A stretch of DNA of 64,000 nt, taken from contig NC_058506.1 in assembly GCF_020382885.2 (NCBI RefSeq), positions 19,642,818 through 19,706,817 of the forward strand, given 5' to 3'. The notes under the pieces were generated by a model that was given only the letters and a program-made list of their open reading frames with translations, was not told where the DNA came from and made no database searches. A program made the position numbers and the translations under genes. Shown here piece after piece: positions 9,820-21,389 of this stretch. Every line of letters begins with the position of its first letter. Position 1 is the first letter of the stretch. The stretch is from Scatophagus argus (taxonomy: Eukaryota; Chordata; Actinopteri; Scatophagidae).

Positions 9820-12800
9820 GTAAACAAAACTTTCAGCTATCAGCGTTATCATCAGTAAAAATATAGGAATTGTGTCGTTTTAGTCAAATGGAGTTCATTT
9901 AAGAGATTGGTTGAGACCACTTTTATCAGAAAAATACAGATTAAAGCTGTTTTACGTCGGCCATTCGATCGACGGGCTCTGCTGTTGTCATGGAGATAAC
10001 GTTAGCTAACGTTACAACCAAGCTAGCGTTAGCTGATTTGTTGCCGTATGCTTCGTTTTTCAGATGTAAAATAAGTTCAAATGGACATTTTCATTTTTCT
10101 TAACCTATACAGTCTATACATGTAATGTGTTGTGTGAACTTGTGAACTGAATCTTTAAATAAAATTAATTACGGAATTAATACAAAACGTGCAAGTTAGA
10201 TTGACCTGGAATACATTGGCCAGTTTAGGTGATTTGTTTGCTGATGTTGTTATGTGTTGTGATTCGGTCAGTTATCTGGAAATTCATTTGATAACGTGTT
10301 TAAAAATAGAATTAATAAGGGAATGCACTGTCACATGAAAGCAACGGTTAATTGTTGATGGCTGGCGTGTCCTTTTCCTACTGTTGCGTAAGCATCCAGT
10401 GTGTGACCTGATTTCTGACTGTGTCGTGTTGGTCAGAGTGAGCCGGCGATCCTGTGAGGATGGACCACTGCTGGAGGAGCAGGAGACGGAGGGCCAGCGT
10501 CAGCTGCACAGCCTCCTGCTGCAGCAGCTCCACACCAATGTTGACATCGACCGGTCAGAGACTTTCTGTTTCTCCAGAGGATGATGGTTTTACTAAAATC
10601 CAAGCTCTCATAATGTGTGGGGAAATTTAAAACCAGACCTCCACTGAAACGCTTTGTTTCCATGTGGAGTTTTAGTCCAGCACATTTTAGCACGTTGGCA
10701 TGTCTTACAGCCATATTCTTTGGACTTTCAGCCACACAGATTTTTTAACAGTCCTGCAGACACACATTGGGTGGGGGAATGTGCATAAAACTTTTACTAC
10801 AAGACATCATCTGACCTTACACGACTGAAGCGTATTCAGGTTGATATTCTGTCATTTGTATTAACAGTAACAGAACAGGAATTTGTCTTTTAATTCAACT
10901 TGCTTTAGGAGATAACATCCAAAGACTACAAATGTTAGATATTTTGCTCGGTAGTTATAGTCATTCTTTACCACAGGCAATTTAAGTGTTCTGTAGTATG
11001 GTGTAGTAGTACTGCACACTAACTACTCAGTAAAATAATCAAATTGCTGTCATTCCTCATTCAAAACATTTGATTTAAAAATGCAGCGTTAAGGCTCTGG
11101 TGTTTCCAAAAATATTTGTCCAAAGCTTCATTCAAGTGCAAATTGTGGTTAACCTCTCCCTTGACAAATTTACTGCCACGCAGTGACAATTAAAAACAAT
11201 CCCAGTAAGCAGTGTGCTCCTGTGCAGCTCAGTGGGAAATGACAGCAATGTCGCAGCTTTATTCCCACCGGAGCTCTCTGTGCTATTTAAAAAAAAGTTC
11301 TATTATGTTGCCTTCAGAGTCCCACAGAGCAGCCTGGAGGATGTTTCATACACAACCAGCAGGGCTACATATTCTCGCTCTGCCATCTTTTCAGCAGTGG
11401 ATTTTGTAAAACACGAGAAACAACATTTAGGCATTTATGTGACTGTGCAGCTGCTTTTGGTAGATCTGCGAGTGAATCCTGGATCATATACACAAAAAGT
11501 CTTACACCTTGTCTGAAAAACTGCTGTCCTACAGATGTGTAGCCAAGAGGCAGCGCTTTGCCCCGGCTGCACTCTATCGGCCGTTTGGGGAACAGGCAGC
11601 TGGAGTGAGAAGCCTCTCCCAGTTCCAGGCCCTGCAGGACGGGGAGAAGGAGCTGGCCGGTCTGCGGGAGCTTGGCCTAACTGACGCAGAGATCCAGCTC
11701 TGGCAGGACAGAGATGCACCAGAGGCGGTAGAGAAGGTAAGACCTGCTGGAGACAGAGAGCTGGGTTCATTCTCCAGGCACTGCATGTTCTTCTCATGTT
11801 TTCTCAGGTCGCATGGATTGGAAACTCTGACTTTGTTTGTGTCAATTTTTCCCCATCCTCCTCAGTGTTGAGTGCTTGCAAGTGTAAGGCCAAGTATATA
11901 CAAATAAATATATGTCTAAATACTCCTTAAGACTTATATAATTCATCTTTACTCTCCTTACAGCTGATAAAACATACATCACATACAGATATGGTTATTC
12001 CAAATAACCTTCCATTTGGGGAAACATGACAGCTTATTTTTAGGCTCAGTATAAGGACACACTGATGTACATACTATATATAAACCTCATCCAACAATGT
12101 GACATCTGATCCTCGGCTTTGTGCCCACACAGTCCCATGGTGTGTGTGCAGCTCCAGGTGTGAAGCAGCAGCGTCTGCAGTCAATCAGGGACAAGATTGA
12201 AGCCAGAGCCGAGCTTCTTTCCCGCCCACAGCGGTTTGCCACCAGCCGACCACTGTCGCGTCGGGAGATGGAGATCGAACAAGCGCTTTTCCAGGGAAAT
12301 GACCGCCTTGGTTTCCTCACTGCACTTTACCATAGAGGTATGGAGTCGGTCAGCGGTGTTCACAAAGAGGTGGAAGAAATGAAAAATGAGTTTTGTCTAC
12401 CCCAAGAATCGGACAAAAATTCAGTGTATCAATTATATTTTTGTTGCCAAAGTTTGAACAGATAGTAACTCAGCTTAAAAACTGAGACCTACTCCAACTT
12501 TCCAGTGCACTACACACTACCAGTGCCTGTGGGCTGTTCTAAATATATGTAGATATATAAATAACCGGTGTCATTAACAACAAGGATTTCCTGAATATTC
12601 CACATATTGCTTTCAGCAGATTTTCTCAACCTGAGCAGTTTGGAAACTCTTAACAGAGTAGAATTCAGTTGACCTATATTTTTGACTGGAAAAACTGCGT
12701 TCATTTTCAGACTTTTTCATGGTGTTACTGATGGCATTGTCCAAAAATTACATTGTATAATGTCTCAAATCCATGTTAACAAAAGGAGAAATTAATCCTG

Positions 12801-14740
12801 TGAGGGAAGTCTGAGATCAAGGAATGAGTTTGATAAACTGGAGTGAGTAAAGTAGAAAAAAGGAGACTACAAGGGTAAATAAAACTGCACAGATGACAGA
12901 TATGCTGTAAAACAGTGACTGCTTAGTCCAAATCAGAAGACCTCTCACGTTTTTGTGTTTTCTTTAACAGACGACGATAACAAGAAAGGCCAGCAGGGGG
13001 AGTCATCCTCAGATCCGATGGACTCTCTGTACAGAGACGTTCTCATCAAAGAGAGACAACAGGCTTCACTACAGGACTCTCAGAGAGAAACAACTGGAGC
13101 ATCACACTCGCTATGTGACCAATTACATGACCCTCAGAGAGACAACAGCCAATCAGAAAAGGCCTCTGACTGTCAGTCTGAACTGCAGGGTGAAAAAAGT
13201 AGCTTGTCAGCACAGTCGGAGTCGAGTTCAGACACCTCAGAGCAGAAGCTCACTCAGGACAGACTCGGGAAGCCACCACTTCCTGCTCCTACACAGATAA
13301 ATATAAGTCAGCCAATCGGCAGTCTACGTGGAACGGCGAAGGTGAGATCAGGGGAGCCGCTGACTGTCAGAGGGGAGATTGAGACAATCTCAGATGAAGA
13401 AATCCTGAAGAACCGTGAATCAGAAGAGGGGATCCGGAGCATCCCCAGGTTCCGAAACTACCAGCCAGGAAAACCCTCCAAGGTATCAACAGCTACGTGT
13501 ACCAGCCATAAAGTGTTACTGAGTAAACCAGGTGATCCTGTTGGTTAGCTATCAGGCTGTACGCAGTATTCAGTCACAGAATGTAGCACTTAATCCCATA
13601 TTAGCAGCTCTGAACTGGAACATCTTCAAACAGGGTTTGGTTGCTGCAAACAAATGTGGGACAACATCCATGGTCCTCACACTCTGAATTGTACCTGCAC
13701 ACCTCTGCGTTATGACTTGGCTAAATGAAGTGAATCCAGAAAGACCACATTCGTTTGACTACAAAGTCCCCCTGATGTTTTTATGTCCAAAGGAAATGCT
13801 GTCCAGGGACACCTAAAGAGATAATTTTGGACTAAACACACAGTAACTTTTGAAGCCAGCAGCTTTATTTGTCTGAATATAGAGCTGTGTATTTTGCCCC
13901 TACGTTGAAGTTTTGAATGAGTGAATCTCATGATGGTCTGTGTGCACATGAGGAATGATTATGGCAAGAAATTTCAGTCGTCATATGGGCACCTCGTAAA
14001 ATGAACTTGTTTCAGTGTGTCAAAAGAAAGCGATTGCAATTATGAAGTAATTATATATTCCTGCAGCACAGCCTGGCAGCATTAGAGACAGCGTATAAGA
14101 GCGGTATGACATGACGTTAAAAGAGTAGTTAGAAATGACATGTTTTTAATGTCAAGACGCTCAGAAGTGGATGTCCATGTTAGGTGACCACGACCGCCTC
14201 CACTAAGCACCTGCAGAGACTTACTGAGGATCTTTGTTTTTGTCCGTCTCACTTTAGGTGTTGTGTGTGAAGAACCTGAGTGCACAGGCTTCAGTGGCCC
14301 AGCTGGTGGCGCTGTTCTCCAGGTTTGAGCCGGAGGACGGGCCGCCGCTCCTTTACCGCCTGCTGACTGGAAGGATGAAGGGTCAGGCCTTCATCACTCT
14401 GCCAGGTTAGAAACTGTTTGTTATGTACAAGAGGTGAAAGTGGCGCCCAGTGCTGCCTCTGAAACCAGGAAGTTGTTGGTTGTGATGGTCTGTGACAGAT
14501 CAGATGGCAATCCGTTGCACTCTGGAACACGGTGACCAGCAATGATAAAATAATTACACATATCCTACCTGTTTTATTTGTTGGCACTTGGCAGATGCTG
14601 AAAAGGCCCAGGAAGCCTTGCAGCTGGTCCATGGGTACCGGCTGCTCGGTAAACCTTTGGTGATTGAGTTTGGCCGTGAGCGACACAAAGAAGAGAAGCA
14701 AGAGAAAGAAGTGCAGGAGGAGAAGAAACAAGAGACATAA
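9812..14740 (+). CDS. rbm41: RNA-binding protein 41, complete, seven coding exons
   Basis: RBM41 has one RNA-recognition motif. It is related to the U11/U12 snRNP 65K protein (RNPC3) and has been reported to bind U12 snRNA in the nucleus, so a minor-spliceosome role is likely. Exons: 9812-9819, 10437-10553, 11535-11736, 12133-12337, 12971-13482, 14258-14405 and 14595-14740. All junctions are GT-AG and in phase, giving 445 residues against about 413 in human. The N-terminus MRRVSRRSCEDG parallels the human one. 'RFAPAALYRPFG' (residues 50-61) and 'LSRREMEIEQALFQG' are conserved family blocks. Residues 178-348 are polar, Ser/Gln/Asp-rich and poorly conserved. The RRM spans about 349-425, with RNP2 'VLCVKNLS' and RNP1 'KGQAFITL'. 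The tail is Lys/Glu-rich. The gene converges on cldn2. Identity is strong; the 8-base first exon is inferred but fits phase and homology. Confidence 0.93.
9997..10014. repeat. 18-base perfect palindrome in rbm41 intron 1
   Basis: TAACGTTAGCTAACGTTA is its own reverse complement. It lies about 180 bases downstream of the rbm41 first exon and is followed by more gctagcgttagc. Similar motif clusters occur near other inferred start sites in this window. Confidence 0.8.
10437..10553 (+). CDS. rbm41: rbm41 coding exon 2
   Basis: Acceptor gtcag before 10437; donor gtcaga at 10554, a weaker donor. It encodes the acidic/Gln-rich N-terminal helix containing 'LLEEQETEGQRQLHSLL', which is conserved in RBM41. 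Confidence 0.88.
11535..11736 (+). CDS. rbm41: rbm41 coding exon 3
   Basis: Acceptor ctacag; donor gtaaga at 11737. It encodes the family block beginning 'CVAKRQRFAPAALYRPFG' and continuing to 'LRELGLTDAEIQLW'. Confidence 0.92.
12133..12337 (+). CDS. rbm41: rbm41 coding exon 4
   Basis: Acceptor cacacag; donor gtatgg at 12338. It encodes a helical block with 'RPQRFATSRPLSRREMEIEQ', conserved in RBM41. Confidence 0.92.
12971..13482 (+). CDS. rbm41: rbm41 coding exon 5 (variable linker)
   Basis: Acceptor tttaacag; donor gtatca at 13483. It encodes the polar, probably disordered linker. The end, 'EEGIRSIPRFRNYQPGKPSK', is conserved and leads straight into the RRM. Confidence 0.9.
14258..14405 (+). 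CDS. rbm41: rbm41 coding exon 6 (first half of RRM)
   Basis: Acceptor ctttag; donor gttaga at 14406. It encodes RNP2 (VLCVKNLS) and RNP1 (KGQAFITL) of the RNA-recognition motif. Confidence 0.93.
14595..14740 (+). CDS. rbm41: rbm41 coding exon 7 (end of RRM and tail)
   Basis: Acceptor ggcag. The exon completes the RRM ('LVHGYRLLGKPLVIEFG') and ends in a Lys/Glu-rich tail with stop TAA at 14738-14740. Confidence 0.93.
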
Positions 14741-14828
14741 ACTGTTTATTCGTGACAACGTGGGCCCTTGAGATGTGTGCATATTGTGCTAAGATGTGAT
14801 GTGATTGTGTATTATTTATTTTTCCTGG

Positions 14829-15080
14829 ATTAAAAGGAGATCGTGAATGTGCTCAAGTTTATTTGTGTGGTTGTTTCAAGGATCACCGTGGCTTCATACA
14901 CAGTGACTTACTGCATCAGGTTACCGCAGTGTGACATGAAGGTCAGCTGCTTGTTTGGTGACTCCTCAGTTTAAACTGCATGTTGTTCTTCTTGTGGACA
15001 CTAGAAGGAGCCATCCAGTCACCACAGTTTGCCTTTGAAAGAACACCTGGCGAAAAAGCAGCATTCAGATGTTAAATAAA
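14829..15080 (+). terminator. rbm41 polyadenylation signals (candidates)
   Basis: ATTAAA at 14829-14834 and a canonical AATAAA at 15075-15080 follow the rbm41 stop by about 90 and 335 bases. The second is followed by a TG-containing stretch and is the better candidate. Confidence 0.5.
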
Positions 15081-17199
15081 ATGTGTGTACAGAGACTGTG
15101 GTGTGCTAACTAATTTTATCTTAAAGTCCTGGCTCTGATTTGCTTTTTATTATTATCTCTCTGGTATATGAAGGGGAAACATACACATGGCTCTGCGACT
15201 GGGACAAAAGGTGCTCAGGATCATCTGCTGTATGTTTTTGAGATTATGTTTGTTTTTTCCTGTAGTCTCAAAGTGTGTTTGCGTCCTCGTTCCACTTATC
15301 TCTGGTGTTCTCTCGGTCAAATGTGTGTGGGCTGAACCAGATCTCTTCCTGACGGTGTTCCAGTTTCCCTCAGTGCTTGACTACCAGGGGCTGAGGTCTG
15401 CAGAATTTTATGTTTGAATGTCTAAACTGGAAGTCTTGACTGATCTGAAAAACCGCACACTCACCTATTCCTCCAGACTTGATTTACTGTGTGACAGCAC
15501 TGCACACAAAGACCACACAAATGCAGTATGAATAATGCGGGCCTGCATGGAGTCCTGCAAAGTAGTAAAATAAGAATGTCGAGTCCTGTCAGACCCTCAC
15601 TGAAAGATCAGTCCGATCAGCACCTCGTTTAATCTGATGACTTGAGAACAGCCTTTCAGACTCCTGAGCATTAACACAATTGTGCCTACACCTGGAAGTC
15701 AAACCGAAACGGCACATCGATCGGACTAAAGTAGTTTGTAACTTTGTTTGTTTAGGTTTGTTTGTGTCGATCTTCTGTTTGCCTTCAGTTCAGGGCTGTG
15801 ATCTTTTTCCAGTTCTACACTGTAAAAAAAGAACAGCAGTAACATCAGTCTTTATTTAAATACTTACATACAACACAGATCTAAGTTGCTTTTTTCTGAT
15901 CTGCCTACAGGAATCTCACCTACGTCTGCAATTTGTGTTAAGTCTTTGGGAAACTTCTCCGTCTACACTGCGTTAGTGTTTTTCCAGTGTGAATACAGTA
16001 CAAACTCAGAACCTGCTGATAGTATGTGCTGAACAACTGGGACGCAGCTAGCTTGTCTGATCCATCCTTATTTATGGCGCTCACTAACATCATATTCATG
16101 GTATGTTTAATGCAACAGTGTTTTTGAGGAAAATATTCAATCAGAAAAGTTTTCATTTATTTACAAATGAAAAGCAAACTTGAAACCCGTTTGATGTGTT
16201 TTGTTTGATTCGGCTGACAGAAGGTTGTTTCATCAACAAGCAAACGGCAAACAGCTTGTTTGTTCCTCTGATGAAGAAGGAAAGTGTGGAGATCAAGTTG
16301 TTACTGTCACAGCTTTGTTTCTGGTCCGTGTCACGACAGGTTTTGGATCATGACTCCTTATGCATGGATGCAGCAAATAGCTGAGTGTCAACACTGGGCT
16401 GTCCAAATAATGAAGAGTTACTAAACACGTCAAAAGTCAAAATGTTTAAAAAATTCATTGAATTTTATGTACAATTCTAACTTTTTATTTATTTTTATTA
16501 AATAGTCAATGTCTGCATGGATCATGTACCAAAAAGAACATTTTTTTTGGCCATATGTATAAAATGATGACAGTAAATTTCTGTATTGTAATCTGGATCT
16601 TTGTGTACATCTCAGGGCAATAATTAAAATATATATTATATTCAAATATGGTCAAAATACACCACCACCACTGATATATTTACATAAAAATATAAATAAA
16701 AATTGATATGCAATAAAAGACAGTCACACGCTGCCATCCAAAATAATCATTAGTAAAAGTAATCATAATCATAATTAAACTTAAATTAGTATTACTATTA
16801 CTTCAGGTTCTAGTACCACAGTGTACTGCAGTTCGTTGCAGTTTTGTCCAAGTGGTGTTACCGTACCCCAGTAAAAGTTACTGCAGGTATACCATCAATA
16901 TCAAATGTCTTTTCTATATTACTTAAACTAGAGTGTAATATCGGTTTTACGTACACCTCCAATCGAAACATTTTGTATTTGGTCAGCAGGCCCCATGTGG
17001 TGCCAAACAAAAGGGTCGTTTTATCTTAAGCATGCACGGATGTGCTGCACAGACAAGTTGCTGTTGAGGTAATAAAATGTGTCAACCAACACTTAGAAAT
17101 GTGTACAATTTTAAAAAAAAGATCAAAAATTTACAGAGAAAAATTTTTAAACTGTATTGGTTAACCCCACCCACCCCCCATGACATTCCACCATGGTAT
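15081..17199. other. Convergent intergenic region between rbm41 and cldn2
   Basis: AT-rich sequence with no coding potential that I recognise. It separates the 3' ends of the two convergent genes. Further TTTATT (minus-strand AATAAA) sites near 16484-16499 could serve longer cldn2 transcripts. Confidence 0.6.
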
Positions 17200-17205
17200 T
17201 TTATT
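17200..17205 (-). terminator. cldn2 polyadenylation signal (candidate)
   Basis: Minus-strand AATAAA about 180 bases downstream of the cldn2 stop. More distal copies near 16484-16499 are alternatives. Confidence 0.4.
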
Positions 17206-17382
17206 CAACAAACTTTTAGAGAAAATCTTAAAATTCATTTCTAGTTTGTATGTCATGTGTTCCATTTGTCTTTTTGCTCCATCAAGCATATAGTGACAAC
17301 ATTAAATACACTATATAAACACATTTAGTCAAACCTAAGTTGTCCAAGGACCACATCTACATTTGTGATGGACAGAGTGACA

Positions 17383-18204
17383 TCAGACGTATCCTGTGAT
17401 GTCATATCCTGCTGCAGTGGGTTTCTTGGCCCCTTGGACTCCATGTGTACTTGAGTGGGAGCTGCCACTGGCACTACGGACCAGCGTCTGCCCCCTGCTG
17501 GCTGTGTTGATGCCTCCCACCTGCAGGGTGGGATTGCGGTAGGTCTGAGAGGTTGTCCGTGCCCCTGTGCCCAGCGTGCCGCCTCCTACTGGATATGGAT
17601 ACCCCCCGCCATGCCGTCTCCCACGGCCGCCATCCTGCTCCTCGCAGCATGACACACACAGCATCCCTCCTCCCAGCATGGAGATGAGTGCAGAGGCCAG
17701 ACCAACATATAAACACTCCCCCAGTTCAAACTTCATGCTGGCAGGTAAGTTGGGTCGGTAGAAGGTCTGGACCACCTCATGTGTGGTCCATGCCACTGGT
17801 ACGAGTGCTAGGAAGCCCGCGGCAAGGAATAAGCCCCCGCCGGCGCCTGCCACACGACTCTTAACTGCACCAGATCCCTCCAAGCAGAGTGTGCACTGCA
17901 TTCCCAGGACTGCCACGGCGATGGCAAGGATAGACAGCACAATCGAGATGACCATGAGGGCGCGAGAGGCCTGCAAGTCGGAGGGCAGGGCCAGCATGGA
18001 GTTGTAGGTCTCACACTGGAAGGCCCCTGTGCTCTGGTAGACGCACTCCATCCACAGGCCCCTCATGTTGGCCACGGCTGTGACAATGTTGGAACCGATG
18101 TGGGCAGAAATCTGCCAGTACGGCAGGACAGTAGCAACCAGGGTCCCCAGCATCCCCAGCAGGCCCAGGAAGAAGCCCATCAGCTCCAGAGCTGCTGATG
18201 CCAT
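17383..18204 (-). CDS. cldn2: Claudin-2-type tight-junction protein
   Basis: A four-pass tight-junction protein of 273 residues in one coding exon. Start MASAALELMGF is preceded by GCC (GCCATGG, good Kozak). Membrane segments are at about 8-27, 82-102, 119-139 and 165-186. The claudin signature in extracellular loop 1 is intact: W30, GLW 49-51, C54, C64. The residue after C64 is Glu; in mammalian claudin-2 it is Asp65, which sets the cation selectivity of the pore. Tyr67 is kept. The cytoplasmic tail (about 188-273) is longer than the roughly 45-residue mammalian tail, is Gly/Ser/Arg-rich and ends in GYV, a PDZ-binding end shared with claudin-2. Neighbourhood with rbm41 matches human Xq22, supporting claudin-2 over claudin-14. 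Subfamily assignment is probable; claudin identity is certain. Confidence 0.88.
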   Translation of the reverse strand: MASAALELMGFFLGLLGMLGTLVATVLPYWQISAHIGSNIVTAVANMRGLWMECVYQSTGAFQCETYNSMLALPSDLQASRALMVISIVLSILAIAVAVLGMQCTLCLEGSGAVKSRVAGAGGGLFLAAGFLALVPVAWTTHEVVQTFYRPNLPASMKFELGECLYVGLASALISMLGGGMLCVSCCEEQDGGRGRRHGGGYPYPVGGGTLGTGARTTSQTYRNPTLQVGGINTASRGQTLVRSASGSSHSSTHGVQGAKKPTAAGYDITGYV

Positions 18205-18212
18205 GGCAACGG
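18205..18212 (-). other. cldn2 5' untranslated end and probable acceptor
   Basis: On the minus strand a pyrimidine-rich stretch ends in CATCATAG eight bases before the ATG, so the coding exon probably begins at 18212. An upstream untranslated exon, not located, would then be expected. The in-frame ATG at 18255 would lie inside that intron. Confidence 0.5.
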
Positions 18213-18289
18213 CTATGATGAAGGAGACCAAAGAGCAAACACAGAGATGAACCAACTGTTGAACTCACAAACAATAATTTGTCTATAAC

Positions 18290-18583
18290 AGCTTTGGGGG
18301 CAGCTGTCACCAAGACATTGGAGCAGCAGCCTGTGATCGGAGGGTCGCTGGTTCAATACCCCCACTGGACGGGCAGTAAAAATTTGGGTGTGGTGGAGTG
18401 ATTAATGAGAAAACTGCCCCCCCACCCCCATTAGCTGGCTAATGTGCTCCCTTGAGCAAGGCACTTGACCCCCAATTTGCACATGTGTTCAACAAGGATG
18501 GGTTAAATGCAGAGAAAAAAATTCAGTGTATGTATGTAAAAATATATATACTGTCAATAAAGCTGATTCTTCTTCTGCTTCTG
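18290..18583 (+). mobile_element. tRNA-derived SINE
   Basis: The head carries a B box (ggttcaatacc, 18350-18360) in tRNA-like context. The body has 'cccttgagcaaggcacttga', a sequence seen in many teleost SINEs. The 3' end has gtcaataaagctgattc followed by a ttcttctgcttctg tail. It lies just upstream of the cldn2 coding exon, perhaps in its 5' intron. No family name is asserted. Confidence 0.65.
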
Positions 18584-21385
18584 TGTGGAATTTATGCCAG
18601 TTGTTCATGGCAACTGTTTTGGGCTTTGTTAGCATGCTAGCTGCCAGGCATGCTAACTTGGCGAAACAGCTGCAGTAACATGTACCGCCAAATGCTACCT
18701 AAGCTTAACTAATGTTAGCTAGCGAACAGTGGCAGGAAGAACAGTTTGTGAAAATGGTCATCGCTTGTTTGCTGATGCTCTTGTTTAGAGACTGATGTCC
18801 TCTGATCTTTGCATCAACATTATCAGCTAGCAAGCTGACGTGCTGATCGAGTTAACAATACTGAAACACATTTTAACTCAAACCAGAAACTTCAAGAGGA
18901 GAAAAATTAACATGAGCACCTAATTAAAAATGAATTTTAAAAGTGGATCATTAATCCACAGATGTCAGTTAACAGCACAGCCCACATACAAACACCAACA
19001 GCCTGTATGCACTGCTGGCTATTTGTGTCCCAACTGTTTCTTAGCCAAAGATTTTGAACTCTCTCCCGCCTATTTGGTTCAGTTTTGGTTTTGTGTTTTG
19101 TGATTATATTATATCCCAGATTATTGTCAAAATTCCACATTGTTTGTTTTGTTTTTTGTGTGTGTGTTTTTTTAGCAGCTGCAGCCAGTGATTCGGCTCT
19201 TTCAAACTCCTTTGTTAGTGGTCTCGTAAGCTAATTTGAAAACTCGATATTTAAATGCAGCTCCAACTGCCACACAAACCAGTCCGTCCGTCCCTCTAAT
19301 GGTGTTATATTCTAAGTCCTTTTCCAGGTCTGCTGCTCATACCTCATACACATCTTTTCACCTGGAAATACAGTAGCCACACACACACACACGCAGAGGC
19401 CACTTTCATGCGTTACCTGAGAGTGCCGCAGGTTATGTGGAAATGCCAGATGCTGGACTAGTTGAGGATTTGATTATGTTGGTTTGCTGCAGGAGCTGAA
19501 GTTGCAGCTGGAACAAAGGATGAGGTAGTAGAGTATGAAGACACAGTAGTGCCTGCAGCGGGTACAGATTGTATTCTCCAGTGGGTTTTCTGCTGGACCT
19601 GCTCCTGCTTCTCCAGTCGAAAAAATTGTTTTCTTTTATTATTTTTGCCTGCTGTATCAGACTCTGGCTGCTTCCTCAGACCTTGACATAGTCGCAGCTG
19701 CTGTGCTGCCGCTGCTATACTTGTAAATGGCACTTACTGTATACACTGCTGGCTGCATTGGACCAAGTGAGCCAGATGCTTTTCAAGAAGAAATACAATC
19801 CTTTCAGTTGTGATATAATGCCACCCACTTGCAAAAGACGCCAATAATGCAGGACAGCGTTACAGTGTGCGTCCCTGCAAATTGTCCCTCTGTCACTGTC
19901 CCTCGTCTCTGTCTGGGTCAGATGCTCTCTGTCGGCCGTGCAGACCTTCACCTCCTGTCATGTACACACACACTGACACTGACACATGCACATGCATCCT
20001 CAGTGCCAGTCAGGTTAATCATTGTCTCATTAGTCATTTCTCCAGAACAGACCCCTCGGCAGCAGCTCGGTCCTGAAAAACAAAATGTTCAGCAGACCCT
20101 AGTATGAATATTTCAGTTTCCTGTGTATTTGAGTGAAAAATGTTTAATTCAGCAAGTGTCCTGTGACTTTAATGAAAGAAAGAAGAGTTAAAAAAGCAGC
20201 TATCCTTTCATGTTACAGAGTTTCTCTTCAGTCTGTTGAATTCCCAAAAAATTGCTTTTGAGCTTATTTTTTTAATTAAAATCAGCAATGGAATGAAGTA
20301 GCCTGAAGCAAGAGAAATGAAGAAAGGAGGAAAGATTTAAGAAGAAAATATCTGAATGCTTTTAATTTTATTTTTGTGTGAAATGAATTTAATCTACTCT
20401 CTTGTTTCATTCTTTCATGTTGTATTTCTCAGCAGACTTTTCCCTCTGCGTGACACTTGCGTGATGATGAAGAGTGCTAGCAGACTAAACGGTGTGTTTG
20501 TGTGGGCCTTATTTCGATTTATTATTCCCTTCCTTAAGTCTTTCTTCCTTCTCACGTTCCTCTTTGTCCTCTTATTCTTTTATCTGCTCAGACATTGAAT
20601 TCATGACTTTGTTCATTGATTCAGTCCGTATTCATTTGTTCATTCACTTGTTGTTGTTAAGTCTAATTTCCTTTATAAAATGAACCTTTTCTCTCTTTTT
20701 TAAAAATCTAGAATTATTTTCACAGCACATTTCTGACTCCATACAAGCACCCTGCCATAACACATTGTGAATTTACTGCTCATTCAAGCTGACACCAAAC
20801 TTGGCTGCCGTCGATCGCTGCTGTACATCATCATCCGTCAGCTGTTTGCTGGGTTGTCCGTTTGAAGATTGCTGATGCCGAGAGCCACATAAACATCAGA
20901 TCACAAAAACAAATCATACATACCATGTCAGCGTGTCTCCGGACGACAGATAAAGAGACATGCTCTGCCTTGTCAGTCACCCAAACTGTTTATGTGTGTC
21001 AGCTGTCAGTAGCTGCAGTCACCCGGTTTGCTGCTGATCGAGTCCTGAAGCTGGAGCCTTTAGTTTCTAAGCTCTCAAACCGGACCTCACGTAGCAGCAG
21101 CATCATAATGGGATTAGCCTGTAATCCAGTCACTTTCCCTATGTGAAGTGGACTGAGAGGGCAACGTCCACACATTCAGAAACACTGAGCCATTATTACA
21201 AATCACAGAGGGCCATTATCTGGACACGCTGCATGTTAATGAGGCAGCTCAGGTCAGCCAGAGACCTTTTGTTAGGCTGTTGTGACTGGCTGGGGGTCAC
21301 TTACTATTAATGAACGACAGGAATATAGAATATAATGATGCATAATAATCATCAGCAACACCAGACAAACTTATGGTGGTGTCAG
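18584..21385. other. Intergenic DNA upstream of cldn2
   Basis: No coding exon recognised. It contains a cluster of gctagc/gttagc motifs at about 18630-18725, a short CA run at about 19379-19393, and pyrimidine-rich stretches near 20350-20700. An unfound 5' exon of cldn2 could lie here. Confidence 0.5.
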
Positions 21386-21389
21386 CTCT

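Larger units (their letters stand above)
10554..14594 (+). other. rbm41 introns
   Basis: The introns at 10554-11534, 11737-12132, 12338-12970, 13483-14257 and 14406-14594, together with intron 1 (9820-10436), are AT-rich. I saw no embedded gene, transposon or clear regulatory site in them beyond the palindrome in intron 1. Confidence 0.7.

Noticed and set aside
11435..11797. 120-codon minus-strand frame opposite rbm41 exon 3
   Set aside because: Shadow of the real coding exon on the other strand.
17474..18313. Several open frames of 60-100 codons overlapping cldn2
   Set aside because: Shadows of the GC-rich claudin exon in other frames. Only the frame of 17383-18204 carries the claudin signature.
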